Below the pieces are notes generated by a model. It had not been told where the DNA came from and did not search any database. It saw only the letters and a program-made list of their open reading frames with translations. This document shows positions 9,901 through 18,360 of a stretch of 64,000 nt of DNA, piece after piece. This DNA is from Paracoccus sp. MA (lineage in GTDB: Bacteria > Pseudomonadota > Alphaproteobacteria > Rhodobacterales > Rhodobacteraceae): contig NZ_CP087598.1 of the NCBI RefSeq assembly GCF_020990385.1, positions 540,001 to 604,000 on the forward strand. The letters run 5' to 3'. Positions within the stretch are counted from its first letter, which is position 1. Each line of letters starts with the position of its first letter. A program made the translations under genes and the position numbers.

Positions 9901-11509
9901 GGCTGAAGTTCTGCCGGAAGTAATGCGACAGCGGCCGGAACTGGCGCGACAGCACGGCGGGCGGCGTGTCGTCGCCCATCGAGGCCAGCGCCTCCTTGGC
10001 GTCCTCGGCCATCGGCACCAGCATCTGCTCGACCAGCTCGACGGTATAGCCGACCGCGATCTGGCGGCGGTGCAGCTCTTCGCCGGCGTAAAGCGCGGTC
10101 TCGGGCAGCTTCGCCATCAGTTCCGAGGGCTGCACCACCTTTTCCACCCAGTCGCCGAAGGGTTGGCTGGCAGCCAGATGGTCCTTGATCTCGCGGTCGT
10201 GGTAAAGCTTGCCCTCGGCCATGTCGACGGCGATCATCTGGCCTGGCCCCAGCGCGCCCTTTTCGCGCACGGTGGTTTCGTCGACCGGGACCATGCCGGC
10301 CTCGGACCCGGCGATCAGCAGGTTGTCGCCGGTCACGACATAGCGCAGCGGCCGCAACCCGTTGCGGTCCAGCCCGCCGCAGACCCAGCGCCCGTCGGTC
10401 ATCGCCAGCGCGGCGGGGCCGTCCCAGGGCTCCATGATCGAGTTGCAATAGGCATACATGTCCGCCCAGGCCTTGGGCATGTCGGTGGTGGCCTTGGACC
10501 AGGCTTCCGGCACCAGGATGGTCTTGGTCATCGGCGCGTTGCGGCCAGAGCGCACCAGCACCTCGAACACCGCGTCCAGCGCCGCCGAGTCGGACGAGCC
10601 GCCGGGGATGATCGGCTTGATGTCCTCGGCCATCTCGCCGAAGGTCCGCGAGGCCATGCGGATCTCGTGGCTGCGCATCCAGTTCGAGTTGCCCTTGAGC
10701 GTGTTGATCTCGCCGTTATGGGCCAGCATGCGGAAGGGCTGCGCCAGCCACCATTGCGGGAAGGTGTTGGTCGAATAACGCTGGTGATAGATGGCGAAGG
10801 CGCTCTCGAAGCGTTCGTCCTTGAGGTCGGGATAGAATTCGGCCACCTGCTCGGCCAGCATCATGCCCTTGTAGATGATGCTGCGGCACGACAGCGTGCA
10901 GATATACATGCCGGCGATCTGCGCCGCCACCGCCGCCTTCTCGATCCGGCGGCGGATGATGTAGAGCTCGCGCTCGAACTGCTCGTCGTCGATGTCCTTG
11001 TCGCAGCGGATCAGGATCTGCTCGATCTCGGGGCGGGTGGCGTTGGCCTTTTCGCCCAGGACCGCGGTGTTCACCGGCACGTGCCGCCAGCCATAGATGT
11101 AATGGCCCATGCGCAGCACTTCGGATTCCACGATGGTCCGGCAGCGTTCCTGCGCGGCGAAATCGGTGCGCGGCAGGAACACCTGGCCCACGGCGATCAG
11201 CTTGTCATGGTCGGGCTCGTGCCCGGTGCGGCGGACCTGGTCGTAGAAGAAGGGCACCGGGATCTGCACATGGATGCCGGCGCCGTCGCCGGTCTTGCCG
11301 TCCGCGTCCACGGCGCCGCGATGCCAGATCGCCTTCAGCGCGTTGATGCCGCTTTCCACCACCTTGCGGCTGGCCTTGCCGTCGATGCTGACGACCAGGC
11401 CGACGCCGCAGGACGAATGCTCGTCCTCGGCACGGTAGAGCGAATGTTCCGCCATCCAGTCGCGGCGGGCCTGTTCCTGCTGTTCCCAGCTCATCTGTTC
11501 ACAGTCCAT
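6962..11509 (-). CDS. gltB: Glutamate synthase (NADPH) large subunit
   Basis: A 1515-aa protein that transfers glutamine amide nitrogen to 2-oxoglutarate, making two glutamates. The order is the N-terminal amidotransferase with nucleophile Cys34 (HSSCGVG) after a short propeptide, a central domain, the FMN-binding synthase domain, the 3Fe-4S motif CIMVRQCQSNTCPVGVC, and the C-terminal beta-helix with repeated glycines. ATG at 11509 has AGGAGG upstream. Its A is shared with the TGA of the preceding secreted-protein gene (TGATG), so translation is probably coupled. It is the third gene of gltD-unknown-gltB. Confidence 0.97.
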   Translation of the reverse strand: MDCEQMSWEQQEQARRDWMAEHSLYRAEDEHSSCGVGLVVSIDGKASRKVVESGINALKAIWHRGAVDADGKTGDGAGIHVQIPVPFFYDQVRRTGHEPDHDKLIAVGQVFLPRTDFAAQERCRTIVESEVLRMGHYIYGWRHVPVNTAVLGEKANATRPEIEQILIRCDKDIDDEQFERELYIIRRRIEKAAVAAQIAGMYICTLSCRSIIYKGMMLAEQVAEFYPDLKDERFESAFAIYHQRYSTNTFPQWWLAQPFRMLAHNGEINTLKGNSNWMRSHEIRMASRTFGEMAEDIKPIIPGGSSDSAALDAVFEVLVRSGRNAPMTKTILVPEAWSKATTDMPKAWADMYAYCNSIMEPWDGPAALAMTDGRWVCGGLDRNGLRPLRYVVTGDNLLIAGSEAGMVPVDETTVREKGALGPGQMIAVDMAEGKLYHDREIKDHLAASQPFGDWVEKVVQPSELMAKLPETALYAGEELHRRQIAVGYTVELVEQMLVPMAEDAKEALASMGDDTPPAVLSRQFRPLSHYFRQNFSQVTNPPIDSLRESRVMSLRTRFGNLKNVLEESSTHAEITMLESPFLANGEFEELTRMFEGQATQIDCTFAVDGGPDALAEALARIRAEAEDAVRSGNGHIILTDEGISADRIGVPMILATSAVHSWLTRKGLRTFCSLNVRASECVDPHDFAVLIGCGATTVNPYLAQDTLAERIERGLLDGNLIDIMTRYREAIDAGLLKIMAKMGISVLSSYRGGLNFEAVGLSRAMVAEYFPGMQSRISGIGLHGLQAKLEEAHAKGFRAPLVDLLPVGGFYKARRSGEKHAWEANTMRLLQLACERASYDIWKQFTATMRANLPIHIRDLLDIKPLGKPVPLEEVESITSIRKRFVTPGMSLGALSPEAHMTLNIAMNRIGAKSDSGEGGEDPAHSHPLPNGDNPCAKIKQVASGRFGVTAEYLNACEELEIKVAQGAKPGEGGQLPGMKVTDLIARLRHSTKGVTLISPPPHHDIYSIEDLAQLIYDLKQINPRAKITVKLVASSGVGTIAAGVAKAKADVILISGHNGGTGASPATSIKFAGLPWEMGLTEAHQVLAMNRLRDRVTLRTDGGLRTGRDIVMAAMMGAEEFGIGTAALIAMGCIMVRQCQSNTCPVGVCTQDEKLRAMFNGSADKVVNLITFYATEVREILALIGARSLDEIIGRADLLTQVSRGDKSLDDLDLNPLLITVDGSDKIVYDRSKPRNAVPDTLDAEIIRDAGRFFSDGEKMQLSYAVRNTQRTVGTRTSSMIVQTFGMRNTLQPDHLTVRLTGSAGQSLGAFAAPGLKIEVSGDANDYVGKGLSGGTIVVRPPMGSPLNAAENTIIGNTVLYGATDGHLFAAGRAGERFAVRNSGAKVVIEGCGSNGCEYMTGGVAVILGRIGANFGAGMTGGMAYLYDPEGVARDYINAETLVLCPVTQAHWEAELKGLIERHHQETRSRRAEEILQNWEEEKLNFLQVCPKEMLPHLKHPIAPVEDLAAVPAE

Positions 11510-12273
11510 CACGTCCGTGCCTCCTTCATAAGCTGCCACAGGATGCCGGCGCCTTCGCCGCCCACCATCTGCAGGTCGCAATCATATTCCGGCGTGGTCG
11601 AGCCGAAGCCGGGCTGCCCCGGGAACGAGAACGTCACCGGGCTGTCGTTGGTCTGCTGCACGGCGCCGGTCCAGTCCTCGGAGGTCTCGACGCCGCCATA
11701 GAACCGCCCTTGCGCGCGGCTGACGAATTGCTGGCCCCGGCGCCGGATCAGCACCTGGCCGGATTCGCTGTAGGTGGTCAGCTCGAAGCGCGTGACCTCC
11801 AGCGACACGCCACCGATCTGCACCGTCTCGCCGGTCAGCTCGTCCTGGCCGACATGGCGCAGCCGCTCGCCGCTGTTCGAGCGGGTCCAGAAGTCGAAAT
11901 CGTCCCGGCCCGTGTCCAGCAGCGTGCTGAACGAGGCGTGGTCCTCGGCCTCGTCCTCCAGCACGTCGGTCAGGCCGCTGCGCAGGTCGGTGCTTTCCAT
12001 CCAGCGCGTCTCGCGGTCGATGCGCGACTGGAAGGTCGGGCCCTCGGCGGTGAAATAGGTCACCCACTGGTCGCCCGGCGCATCGGCGCTGCACCGATAA
12101 TGCTGCGAGACGCTGCAGCCGCGGTTCTGCACCGTCACCTCGAGCTTGCAGCCCGAGGGCGGGGTGAAATTCGCCGCGGCGGCAGGCAGCGGCAGAAAGG
12201 TCAGCAAGATTGCCATTCCTGCCGCCAGCGCCGCGCGGCGCGTTGCGGGATTGATGCTTGGTCCAGACGCCAT
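11509..12273 (-). CDS. Secreted protein of unknown function between gltD and gltB
   Basis: A 254-aa protein with a Sec-type signal (RRAALAAGMAILLTFLPLPAAAA, about residues 11-33) and a mature part beginning NFTPPSGCKLEV. I recognise no catalytic motif. It has four Cys in the mature N-terminal and C-terminal parts, suggesting periplasmic disulfides, and its beta-strand-like composition resembles DUF3108-type outer-envelope proteins, which is a weak guess. ATG at 12273 starts just 10 bp after gltD, and its stop overlaps the gltB start by one base, so it is embedded in the glutamate synthase operon. A longer frame up to 12405 lies inside gltD and is rejected. Confidence 0.75.
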   Translation of the reverse strand: MASGPSINPATRRAALAAGMAILLTFLPLPAAAANFTPPSGCKLEVTVQNRGCSVSQHYRCSADAPGDQWVTYFTAEGPTFQSRIDRETRWMESTDLRSGLTDVLEDEAEDHASFSTLLDTGRDDFDFWTRSNSGERLRHVGQDELTGETVQIGGVSLEVTRFELTTYSESGQVLIRRRGQQFVSRAQGRFYGGVETSEDWTGAVQQTNDSPVTFSFPGQPGFGSTTPEYDCDLQMVGGEGAGILWQLMKEART

Positions 12274-12283
12274 GGCCACACCC

Positions 12284-13777
12284 CTATTCGGCGGCGACGC
12301 GGGCGGCGCCCGAAAGATAGCCGGCGATGCTGTCGGCAGCCTCGCGGCCGTCGCGGATCGCCCAGACCACCAGCGAGGCGCCGCGCACGATGTCGCCCAC
12401 GGCAAAGACGCCGGGCAGGCTGGTCTGATGCGTCTGGTAATCGGCCTTGATCGTGCCCCAGCGCGTCACTTCCAGCCCCTCGACGCCCCAGAGCCGCGGC
12501 AGCTCCTCGGGCTCGAAGCCCAGGGCCTTGATGACCAGCTCGGCCGGCTCGTCGTAATCGGCGCCCTCGATCAGTTCGGGCGACTGCCGGCCCGAGACGT
12601 CCGGCGCGCCCAGCCGCATCTTCTGCACCCGCACGGCGCTGATGGTCGGGATGTCGCCGGTATCGTCCACGTCGCGTTCCTGCGCCACCATCGCCTCGCC
12701 GGTGACATGGCCGGTGAATGCGCCGGGGGCCGAGAGCCAGACGAATTCGACGCCCTCCTCCTCGGCGTTCTGCACCTCGCGCTGGCTGCCGGGCATGTTG
12801 GCGCGGTCGCGGCGATACAGGCATTTCACCGATTGCGCGCCCTGGCGGATGGCGGTGCGCACGCAATCCATGGCGGTGTCGCCGCCGCCGATGACCACGA
12901 CGCGCTTGCCCTTGGCGTTCAGCTCGCCATCCTCGTAATCGGGGATCTCATCGCCCAGATCGACCCGGTTCGAGGCGGTCAGGTAGTCCAGCGCCCGCAC
13001 CACGCCCTTGGCGGCGGCATTGTCGATGTCCAGGTCGCGGGTCTTGTAGACGCCGGTCGCGATCAGCACCGCATCATGCTTGCCGCGGATGGCGTCGAAG
13101 CTGATATCCTTGCCGACATTGATGTTCAGCACGAAATCCACGCCGCCCTCGGCCAGTTGCCGGGTGCGCCGCTCGACCACCTGCTTTTCCAGCTTGAAAC
13201 CGGGAATGCCATAGATCAGCAGCCCGCCGGCGCGGTCGTGGCGGTCGTAGACCGTGACCTGGAAGCCCATGCGGCGCAGCCGGTCTGCGGCGGCAAGCCC
13301 CCCCGGGCCGGCGCCGATGATGCCGATGGATTCCGGGCGCTCCTGCATGGGGACGACGGGGGTGATCCAGCCCTCTTCCCAGGCGGTGTCGGTGATGTAT
13401 TTCTCGATGGCGCCGATGGTGACGGTGCCGTGGCCGGACTGTTCGATGACGCAATTGCCTTCGCACAGCCGGTCCTGAGGGCAGATGCGGCCGCAGATCT
13501 CGGGGAAGGTGTTGGTTTCCTGGCTGCGCAGATAGGCCTCCTGCACGCGGCCCTCGGCGGTCAGGCGCAGCCAGTCGGGGATGTTGTTGTGCAGCGGGCA
13601 ATGGCTCTGGCAATAGGGCACGCCGCATTGGCTGCAGCGGCTGGCCTGTTCCTTGGCCTTGGCCTCGGCGAATTCGCGATAGATCTCGTGAAAGTCTTCC
13701 GAGCGGGATGCCGCGTCACGTTTCTCGGGCATCTCGCGCCCGATGGTGACGAATTTGAGCATCTTCTGCGTGGCCAT
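12284..13777 (-). CDS. gltD: Glutamate synthase (NADPH) small subunit
   Basis: A 497-aa flavoprotein that takes electrons from NADPH and passes them to GltB. The N-terminal Cys clusters CSQCGVPYCQSHC and CGRICPQDRLCEGNC bind two 4Fe-4S centres. The FAD Rossmann motif (GIIGAGPGGLAAADRLRR) follows near residue 150 and the NADPH motif (VVVIGGGDTAMDC) near 285. The start ATG at 13777 has AAGGA 10 bases upstream; a GTG at 13810 in the same frame is possible but falls inside the leader hairpin. It is the first gene of the glt operon. Confidence 0.96.
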   Translation of the reverse strand: MATQKMLKFVTIGREMPEKRDAASRSEDFHEIYREFAEAKAKEQASRCSQCGVPYCQSHCPLHNNIPDWLRLTAEGRVQEAYLRSQETNTFPEICGRICPQDRLCEGNCVIEQSGHGTVTIGAIEKYITDTAWEEGWITPVVPMQERPESIGIIGAGPGGLAAADRLRRMGFQVTVYDRHDRAGGLLIYGIPGFKLEKQVVERRTRQLAEGGVDFVLNINVGKDISFDAIRGKHDAVLIATGVYKTRDLDIDNAAAKGVVRALDYLTASNRVDLGDEIPDYEDGELNAKGKRVVVIGGGDTAMDCVRTAIRQGAQSVKCLYRRDRANMPGSQREVQNAEEEGVEFVWLSAPGAFTGHVTGEAMVAQERDVDDTGDIPTISAVRVQKMRLGAPDVSGRQSPELIEGADYDEPAELVIKALGFEPEELPRLWGVEGLEVTRWGTIKADYQTHQTSLPGVFAVGDIVRGASLVVWAIRDGREAADSIAGYLSGAARVAAE

Positions 13778-13809
13778 GGCTGCGCGTCCTTCGATGACGA
13801 GGGTGTTCA

Positions 13810-13829
13810 CAGCCTGATAAGTCAGGCTG
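13810..13829 (-). promoter_or_regulatory. Perfect hairpin in the gltD leader
   Basis: CAGCCTGA and its exact complement TCAGGCTG (8-bp stem, 4-base loop) lie 32 bp upstream of the gltD start. There is no T-run, so it is more likely a regulatory or stabilising leader structure, or a palindromic operator, than a terminator. Function is not known. Confidence 0.45.
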
Positions 13830-13842
13830 CCGCCAAAGAAAA

Positions 13843-13932
13843 GTCAGCAGAGTTGACCTAATTAACGATTTCCGGCTCTTGGGTTAAAAAATCCATGCTG
13901 CAAATGCGAAAAATAGGTCAGCATAGTTTACC
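13843..13932. repeat. Imperfect direct repeats upstream of gltD
   Basis: GTCAGCAGAGTTGACC (13843-13858) and GTCAGCATAGTTTACC (13917-13932) match at 14 of 16 positions and lie 74 bp apart on the same strand, in the A+T-rich gap before gltD. The second copy touches the uppP stop codon. They could be binding sites for the glt operon regulator; no known consensus was assigned. Confidence 0.4.
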
Positions 13933-14731
13933 AACCTGCCTGCAAAGCCAGCAGAACTGCGGCTCCGACCACGATTCGCCACCAGGCGAAGAAGCCGTAG
14001 CCGTAGGTCGAGACATAGTTCAGCAGCCCGCGCACCACGACGACGGCGGCCAGGAAGGCGCAGAAGAAGCCGATCACGATGTTCCCGGTCGCTGTCGCGT
14101 CCAGGATGTCGCGGTTCTTGTAGAGGTCATAGACGAAGGCGCCCAGCATCGTCGGCATCGACAGGAAAAAGCTGAACTCGGCCGCGGAACGCTTGTCCGC
14201 GCCCAGAAGCAGGGCGCCCACGATGGTCGCGCCCGAACGCGAGACGCCGGGGATCATCGCCAGGCACTGGATGAAGCCGATCTTGACCGCCATGGGCAGC
14301 GGGAAGTCCTCGGCCGAGAAATAGCGCGGCCGGTTCGCCATCCGGTCCACGAACAGCAGCACCACGCCGCCGACGATCAGCATGACCGCGATCAGGCCGG
14401 GGGTCTCGAACAGGACCTCCTTGATGATGCGGTGCGCCAGCACGCCGATCACCACGGCGGGCAGGAAGGCCAGCAGGACGGCCAGGATGAAGCGCCGCGC
14501 GCGCGGGTCCTGCGGCGCGCTGGTGAAGATCCGCCACAGCCGCCCGGCATAGACGCCGAGGATGGCCATGATCGCGCCCAGCTGGATCAGCACCTCGAAG
14601 GCGCGGCCGGGCGAATCGAAGCCGAGGAAATGCCCGGCCAGCAGCACATGGCCGGTCGAGGACACGGGGATGAACTCCGTCAGCCCCTCCAGCAGACCCA
14701 GGGCGACGGCAACAAGGGTGTTGTGGTCCAT
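13928..14731 (-). CDS. uppP: Undecaprenyl-diphosphatase
   Basis: A 267-aa polytopic membrane enzyme of the BacA/UppP family that dephosphorylates undecaprenyl diphosphate for reuse in peptidoglycan synthesis. Both family motifs are present: [14 protein letters not shown] near residues 15-28 and PGVSRSGAT near 170. Its length matches the family (about 270 aa). The start ATG at 14731 overlaps the stop of the upstream NDUFA9-like gene by one base (TGATG), so the pair is co-translated. Confidence 0.96.
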   Translation of the reverse strand: MDHNTLVAVALGLLEGLTEFIPVSSTGHVLLAGHFLGFDSPGRAFEVLIQLGAIMAILGVYAGRLWRIFTSAPQDPRARRFILAVLLAFLPAVVIGVLAHRIIKEVLFETPGLIAVMLIVGGVVLLFVDRMANRPRYFSAEDFPLPMAVKIGFIQCLAMIPGVSRSGATIVGALLLGADKRSAAEFSFFLSMPTMLGAFVYDLYKNRDILDATATGNIVIGFFCAFLAAVVVVRGLLNYVSTYGYGFFAWWRIVVGAAVLLALQAGW

Positions 14732-15723
14732 CAGCTGTTGCGCAGGTTCTTCGCCGAGGCGGTGATCGCCTCATATTGTCCCGAGGGGCGGAAGCGCCAC
14801 AGATAGCCTTCGATGACGGCGGGGGCGGCGGTCGGCTCGATGCCCAGGTCGGCGAAGGTCTTGGCCTGGCCCGAGACCCGGTTCGGCAGGCGCAGCAGCC
14901 GCGCCTGGTCCCGGGTCATGATGCGGTTGGTCAGCAGCCCGCCGGTGACGGTCTGCACGCCGTCCAGCACCGTTCCCATCACGCGGCTCAGCCAATGCGG
15001 CAGGCCGATGACGGCGCGGCGGCGCCCGATGGCGGTCAGCACCTGCTGCGCGATCTCGCGCATCGTCAGGACGTCCGGCCCGCCCAGTTCGTAGATGCCG
15101 GGCTGCGCCTCGCCCGCGGCGGCCATGGCGGCGGCGCGCGCCACGTCATCGACATAGACCGGCTGCATCGGCGTATTCGCGCCCGGTACCAGCAGGATCG
15201 GGCCCAGCCGCGTCATCGCGGCGAGGCGGTTGTAGAAATGATCGTCCGGCCCGAACATGACCGAGGGCCGCAGGATCACCGCATCGGGGCGATGCGCCAG
15301 CACCGCGGCCTCGCCCCGGCCCTTGGAGGCGGCATAGCGGCTTTCCGAATCCGCATCCGCGCCGATGGCCGAGACATGCACGAACTGCTTCACCCCGGTC
15401 TCGGCGGCGATGCGGGCGACGCGGCCCGCCGCCTCCTCATGGATGGCGTCGAAGGTGTTCTTGCCCTCGCGCACCATGATGCCGACGCAGTTGATGACCG
15501 CATCCGCATCGGCCATGCAGGCGGTCACCGACAGGTCGTCGCGGATGTTGCAGGGCACCGGCTCGACCTGGCCGGGCGCGCCATAGGTGCGCACGACGCC
15601 GGCCTCGTTCGGGCGGCGGACGGCGACGCGGATGCGCCAGCCCTGCGCGGCCATGATCCGGGCGATCTGCCGGCCCAGGAATCCGGACCCGCCATAGATG
15701 GTGACCAGCTTGGCTGCGGACAT
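14731..15723 (-). CDS. Complex I NDUFA9-family NAD(P)-binding protein
   Basis: A 330-aa atypical short-chain dehydrogenase with the nucleotide motif [20 protein letters not shown] at residues 9-28. Proteins of this kind are annotated as NDUFA9-like or NAD-dependent epimerase relatives; in some alphaproteobacteria they associate with NADH dehydrogenase. The catalytic YxxxK is represented by [12 protein letters not shown] at 15723 follows GGGAG. It forms a two-gene operon with uppP, but no functional link is evident. A ubiquinone- or lipid-related role is also possible. Confidence 0.8.
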   Translation of the reverse strand: MSAAKLVTIYGGSGFLGRQIARIMAAQGWRIRVAVRRPNEAGVVRTYGAPGQVEPVPCNIRDDLSVTACMADADAVINCVGIMVREGKNTFDAIHEEAAGRVARIAAETGVKQFVHVSAIGADADSESRYAASKGRGEAAVLAHRPDAVILRPSVMFGPDDHFYNRLAAMTRLGPILLVPGANTPMQPVYVDDVARAAAMAAAGEAQPGIYELGGPDVLTMREIAQQVLTAIGRRRAVIGLPHWLSRVMGTVLDGVQTVTGGLLTNRIMTRDQARLLRLPNRVSGQAKTFADLGIEPTAAPAVIEGYLWRFRPSGQYEAITASAKNLRNS

Positions 15724-15754
15724 GCGGCGCTCCCTTCGTGGCTTGCTTGATCGT

Positions 15755-17353
15755 TCAATACCCAAGGCTTCCGCCAGCGGCAAGCCGTGGCCGCAGTCCT
15801 GCGACGATCGCGTCCGCCACCCGCAGCGCATTGGCGGCGATGGTCAGGCTGGGATTGACCCCGTTCGAGGTCGGCATGAACGAGGAATCGGCCACGAAGA
15901 GATTGTCGACGCCATGCATCCGGCAATCGCGGTCCAGAACGCTGCTGGCGGGATCGTCGCCAAAGCGCAGCGTGCCGCAGGGATGGGCGAAGTTCAGCTG
16001 CGGCGCGCTGCCCATGAACATCGCCCGATGCGGGCGGAAGGCCGCGCGCATCGCCTTGCGGAAGGCGGCCCGCCGGCCGCGCAGCTCGTCCGAGATGTCG
16101 TAGCGGAAGCGCAGCCGGTCGGGGTCCTGCGGATCGGGCAGGACGCGGTTATGCGCATAGGGCAGGTCCTCGAGCACGCCCACGAACAGCTTGGCATTGC
16201 CCAGCATCCGCGCCGCGACCAGGGCGGGAAAGCGCAGCCCGTGCCGCAGTGGCCGGATGCGGCGCAGCGGCGACTGGTCGAAGCGGCCGTTCAGCGCGTG
16301 CAGGATCTCGCCATAGCCGGCCGTCAGCCCCATGGATTGCACGGTGCCGAACCGCTGGCCGTTGATGAAATACAGGTCGCGCATGCTGATCGAGCGCGAG
16401 GCGCCGGTCTCGTCCCGGCCCTGTCCGGCCCAGATGGCGATGATCTCGCTGAGGTGGAACATCAGGTTGCGGCCGACCAGGCCGTTGCGGTTGCCCAGCC
16501 CCCGGGGCCAGGCCTCGCCGGCCGAACGCAAGAGCAGCGAGGGCGAGCCCAGCCCGCCCGCCGCCAGCACATAGGTCCGGGCGCGCAGGGTGAATTCCTG
16601 CCCGTCGCGGCGGCAGGTGACGCCCTGGACCTGCTGGCCGTCGGCCTCGATCCGGGTCACCGAACAGCGGTCGATCAGCGCGGCGCGACCGGTCTCGATC
16701 GCCGGCAGCACCCCGGCCGAGCGGCCGTCCATCTTGCAGCGCCGCGGGCAGCGCCGGCCGAAGCAGCTCTCGCAGCCCGGCAGGAAGCGCGCCGCCATAT
16801 GCGTGCGATAGGGATGCATGCCCGACCGGCGCAGCGCCGCCATCAGCGCCGCGTCCGAAGCCGGCAGCGGCAGGATCGGCGGCAGCAGCTCGGCCCCCGC
16901 GGGGGCAAGCGGATCGACCTCGCCGTTGATATGGAAATATTTCTCGGCCAGCGAGAACCAGGGCAGCATCTCGTCATAGCCGACCGGCCAGCCGCCGGTC
17001 GGGTGCGGCAGCGCCTCGGTCGTGTCCAGGTCGTGCCGCTCGGGACGCTCCAGCGTCGCCGCGTAATAGGCCGAGGTGCCACCCACCCCGGTGCCGATCA
17101 TGCCGTCAAGCTCGCACCAGGCGCCGTCCAGCTTGGCCTCGAGCATGCAGGGCCAGGCGCCGTTGGCCATCCGCGCCTCGGGATCGCGGGTCTCGATCCC
17201 AAGCGCGGGCAGGGGGGCGTCGCCCAGGTCGGGCCCTTTTTCCAGGTAGAGCACGGAAAGCCCCGCCTCGGCCAGGCGCCGGCCCGCGGTTCCCCCGCCG
17301 ATCCCCGTGCCGATCACGATGGCGTCCCATTCGCGGGTCTTGAGGTCGTCCAT
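15755..17353 (-). CDS. GMC-family FAD oxidoreductase with a four-cysteine cluster
   Basis: A 532-aa flavoprotein. The FAD-binding motif [17 protein letters not shown] is at residues 15-31, and the C-terminal GMC block [18 protein letters not shown] includes the family His-Pro, followed by the ending [16 protein letters not shown]. An unusual cluster C194-x2-C197-x4-C202-x3-C206 could hold an iron-sulfur centre or zinc. No signal peptide is seen, so it is probably cytoplasmic. The substrate is unknown; relatives oxidise sugars, alcohols or sterols. ATG at 17353 has only a weak GGAA upstream. It is 31 bp from the NDUFA9-like gene and may be co-transcribed with it. Confidence 0.8.
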   Translation of the reverse strand: MDDLKTREWDAIVIGTGIGGGTAGRRLAEAGLSVLYLEKGPDLGDAPLPALGIETRDPEARMANGAWPCMLEAKLDGAWCELDGMIGTGVGGTSAYYAATLERPERHDLDTTEALPHPTGGWPVGYDEMLPWFSLAEKYFHINGEVDPLAPAGAELLPPILPLPASDAALMAALRRSGMHPYRTHMAARFLPGCESCFGRRCPRRCKMDGRSAGVLPAIETGRAALIDRCSVTRIEADGQQVQGVTCRRDGQEFTLRARTYVLAAGGLGSPSLLLRSAGEAWPRGLGNRNGLVGRNLMFHLSEIIAIWAGQGRDETGASRSISMRDLYFINGQRFGTVQSMGLTAGYGEILHALNGRFDQSPLRRIRPLRHGLRFPALVAARMLGNAKLFVGVLEDLPYAHNRVLPDPQDPDRLRFRYDISDELRGRRAAFRKAMRAAFRPHRAMFMGSAPQLNFAHPCGTLRFGDDPASSVLDRDCRMHGVDNLFVADSSFMPTSNGVNPSLTIAANALRVADAIVAGLRPRLAAGGSLGY

Positions 17354-17584
17354 GGAAAAATTCCGTTTATCAGAGCACTGGCAACAAATGACTTCCTGTG
17401 AAGGGTTTCTAGTCCCGGGCGCTTCCCGGCAGCAACCTGACCGAAAGGATAGGATATCGCCCGCTGCGGTTGTGGACGGCGTTCGATGCGGCGCGGCGGG
17501 CCGCGGCTGGCGAAAGAATATCGCGACCCGCGCGGCGGCGCGGAAAAAAGATTCGGGTGGGCGAAGATTTTTGTTGCCCCCCCG

Positions 17585-17613
17585 TTGACACCCCCCGCGG
17601 CTGGGCTTAATCA
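17585..17613 (+). promoter_or_regulatory. Sigma-70-type promoter of tRNA-Leu
   Basis: TTGACA (17585-17590) and TAATCA (17608-17613) are separated by 17 bp and end 17 bp before the tRNA. Between this and the GMC gene start (17354-17584) I see only A+T-rich tracts, including a run of A near 17546, and no gene. Confidence 0.55.
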
Positions 17614-17630
17614 CCCGGCTCACGCGACCT

Positions 17631-17715
17631 GCCCAGGTGGCGGAATTGGTAGACGCGCACGGTTCAGGTCCGTGTGCCGCAAGGCGTGGAGGTTCGAGTC
17701 CTCTCCTGGGCACCA
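17631..17715 (+). tRNA. tRNA-Leu (CAG)
   Basis: An 85-nt class II tRNA with a 7-bp acceptor stem GCCCAGG/CCTGGGC, discriminator A and a genomically encoded CCA. The anticodon loop TTCAGGT reads CAG. There is a long variable arm, and the T loop is TTCGAGT. It decodes CUG, the dominant leucine codon in this GC-rich genome. Confidence 0.97.
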
Positions 17716-17721
17716 TGATAC

Positions 17722-17757
17722 AAAAGCCGCGCAAGCCCTTGGGTTTGCGCGGCTTTT
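17722..17757 (+). terminator. Strong terminator after tRNA-Leu
   Basis: AAAAGCCGCGCAAGCCC pairs with GGGTTTGCGCGGCTTTT (17-bp stem with one G-T pair, very short loop), starting 7 bp after the CCA end and finishing in TTTT. It is symmetrical, so it could also act on the other strand. Confidence 0.85.
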
Positions 17758-17810
17758 GCTTTGACGACAGGGCCGGGCAGGCGGGCCTTGTTGCCTGCGG
17801 CGGCGTCGCA

Positions 17811-17840
17811 TGGGTATTTGGGGAACGAAGAAGCCGCCGG
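17811..17840 (+). repeat. Dispersed intergenic repeat, copy B
   Basis: GGGTATTTGGGGAACGAAG followed by AAGCCGCCGG. It shares GGGTATTT(T)GGGGAACGAAG with copy C (inverted, 23697-23741), in the gap between the tRNA terminator and the Nudix gene. Confidence 0.55.
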
Positions 17841-17913
17841 CTTTCGGTGCTGGGGTCGCGGCAGCCGGCCCCGACAGGCTTGCAGCATGGGGCGGGGAAG
17901 AAAAGGGGCCTGC

Positions 17914-18354
17914 ATGATACCGCGTTTCGGACCGCCGCCCGGACGGCGCGCCTATCGGCTGCGTCCGGGGGCCTATGCGCTGCTGGTCCGCGACGGGGCG
18001 GCGCTGCTGACCTTCCAGCAGGCGCCCGCGCCGGAGTTCCAGCTGCCCGGCGGGGGCATCGATCCGGGCGAATCGCCGCTGGCCGCCCTGCATCGCGAGG
18101 TCCGCGAGGAGACCGGCTGGAGCATCGGCAATCCGCGCCGCTTCGGTGCCTATCGGCGCTTCTGCTACATGCCGGATTACGGGTTCTGGGCGGAAAAGCT
18201 CTGCACCGTCTGGCTGGCGCGGCCGGTCGCCCGTCTGGGCGCGCCAGCCGAGCCGGGGCATGAGGCGCATTGGGTGCCCTTGCCGCGCGTCGCGGCCTTG
18301 CTGCCCGATCCGGGATCGCGCGCCATGGTGAGGGCGGCGCTGCGCCGGCGCTGA
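17914..18354 (+). CDS. Nudix hydrolase
   Basis: A 146-aa single-domain Nudix protein. The Nudix box is complete, running from GGIDPGESPLAALHREVR (about residues 46-63) into EETGW, with the expected Gly, Glu, Arg and REVREE metal-binding residues. The family hydrolyses nucleoside diphosphates linked to other groups; the substrate cannot be predicted. ATG at 17914 follows AAGGGG at moderate distance. The gene ends 6 bp before the convergent phosphatase gene. Confidence 0.88.
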   Translation: MIPRFGPPPGRRAYRLRPGAYALLVRDGAALLTFQQAPAPEFQLPGGGIDPGESPLAALHREVREETGWSIGNPRRFGAYRRFCYMPDYGFWAEKLCTVWLARPVARLGAPAEPGHEAHWVPLPRVAALLPDPGSRAMVRAALRRR

Positions 18355-18360
18355 GGCGGA

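Noticed and set aside
6788..11701. A 1637-codon open frame on the plus strand
   Set aside because: It is antisense to gltB along its whole length, its composition is typical of a shadow frame in GC-rich DNA (Arg, His, Gln, Gly rich), and it shows no domain.
12273..12405. Longer N-terminus for the secreted protein between gltD and gltB
   Set aside because: The extra residues lie inside gltD and would bury the signal peptide; ATG at 12273 fits better.
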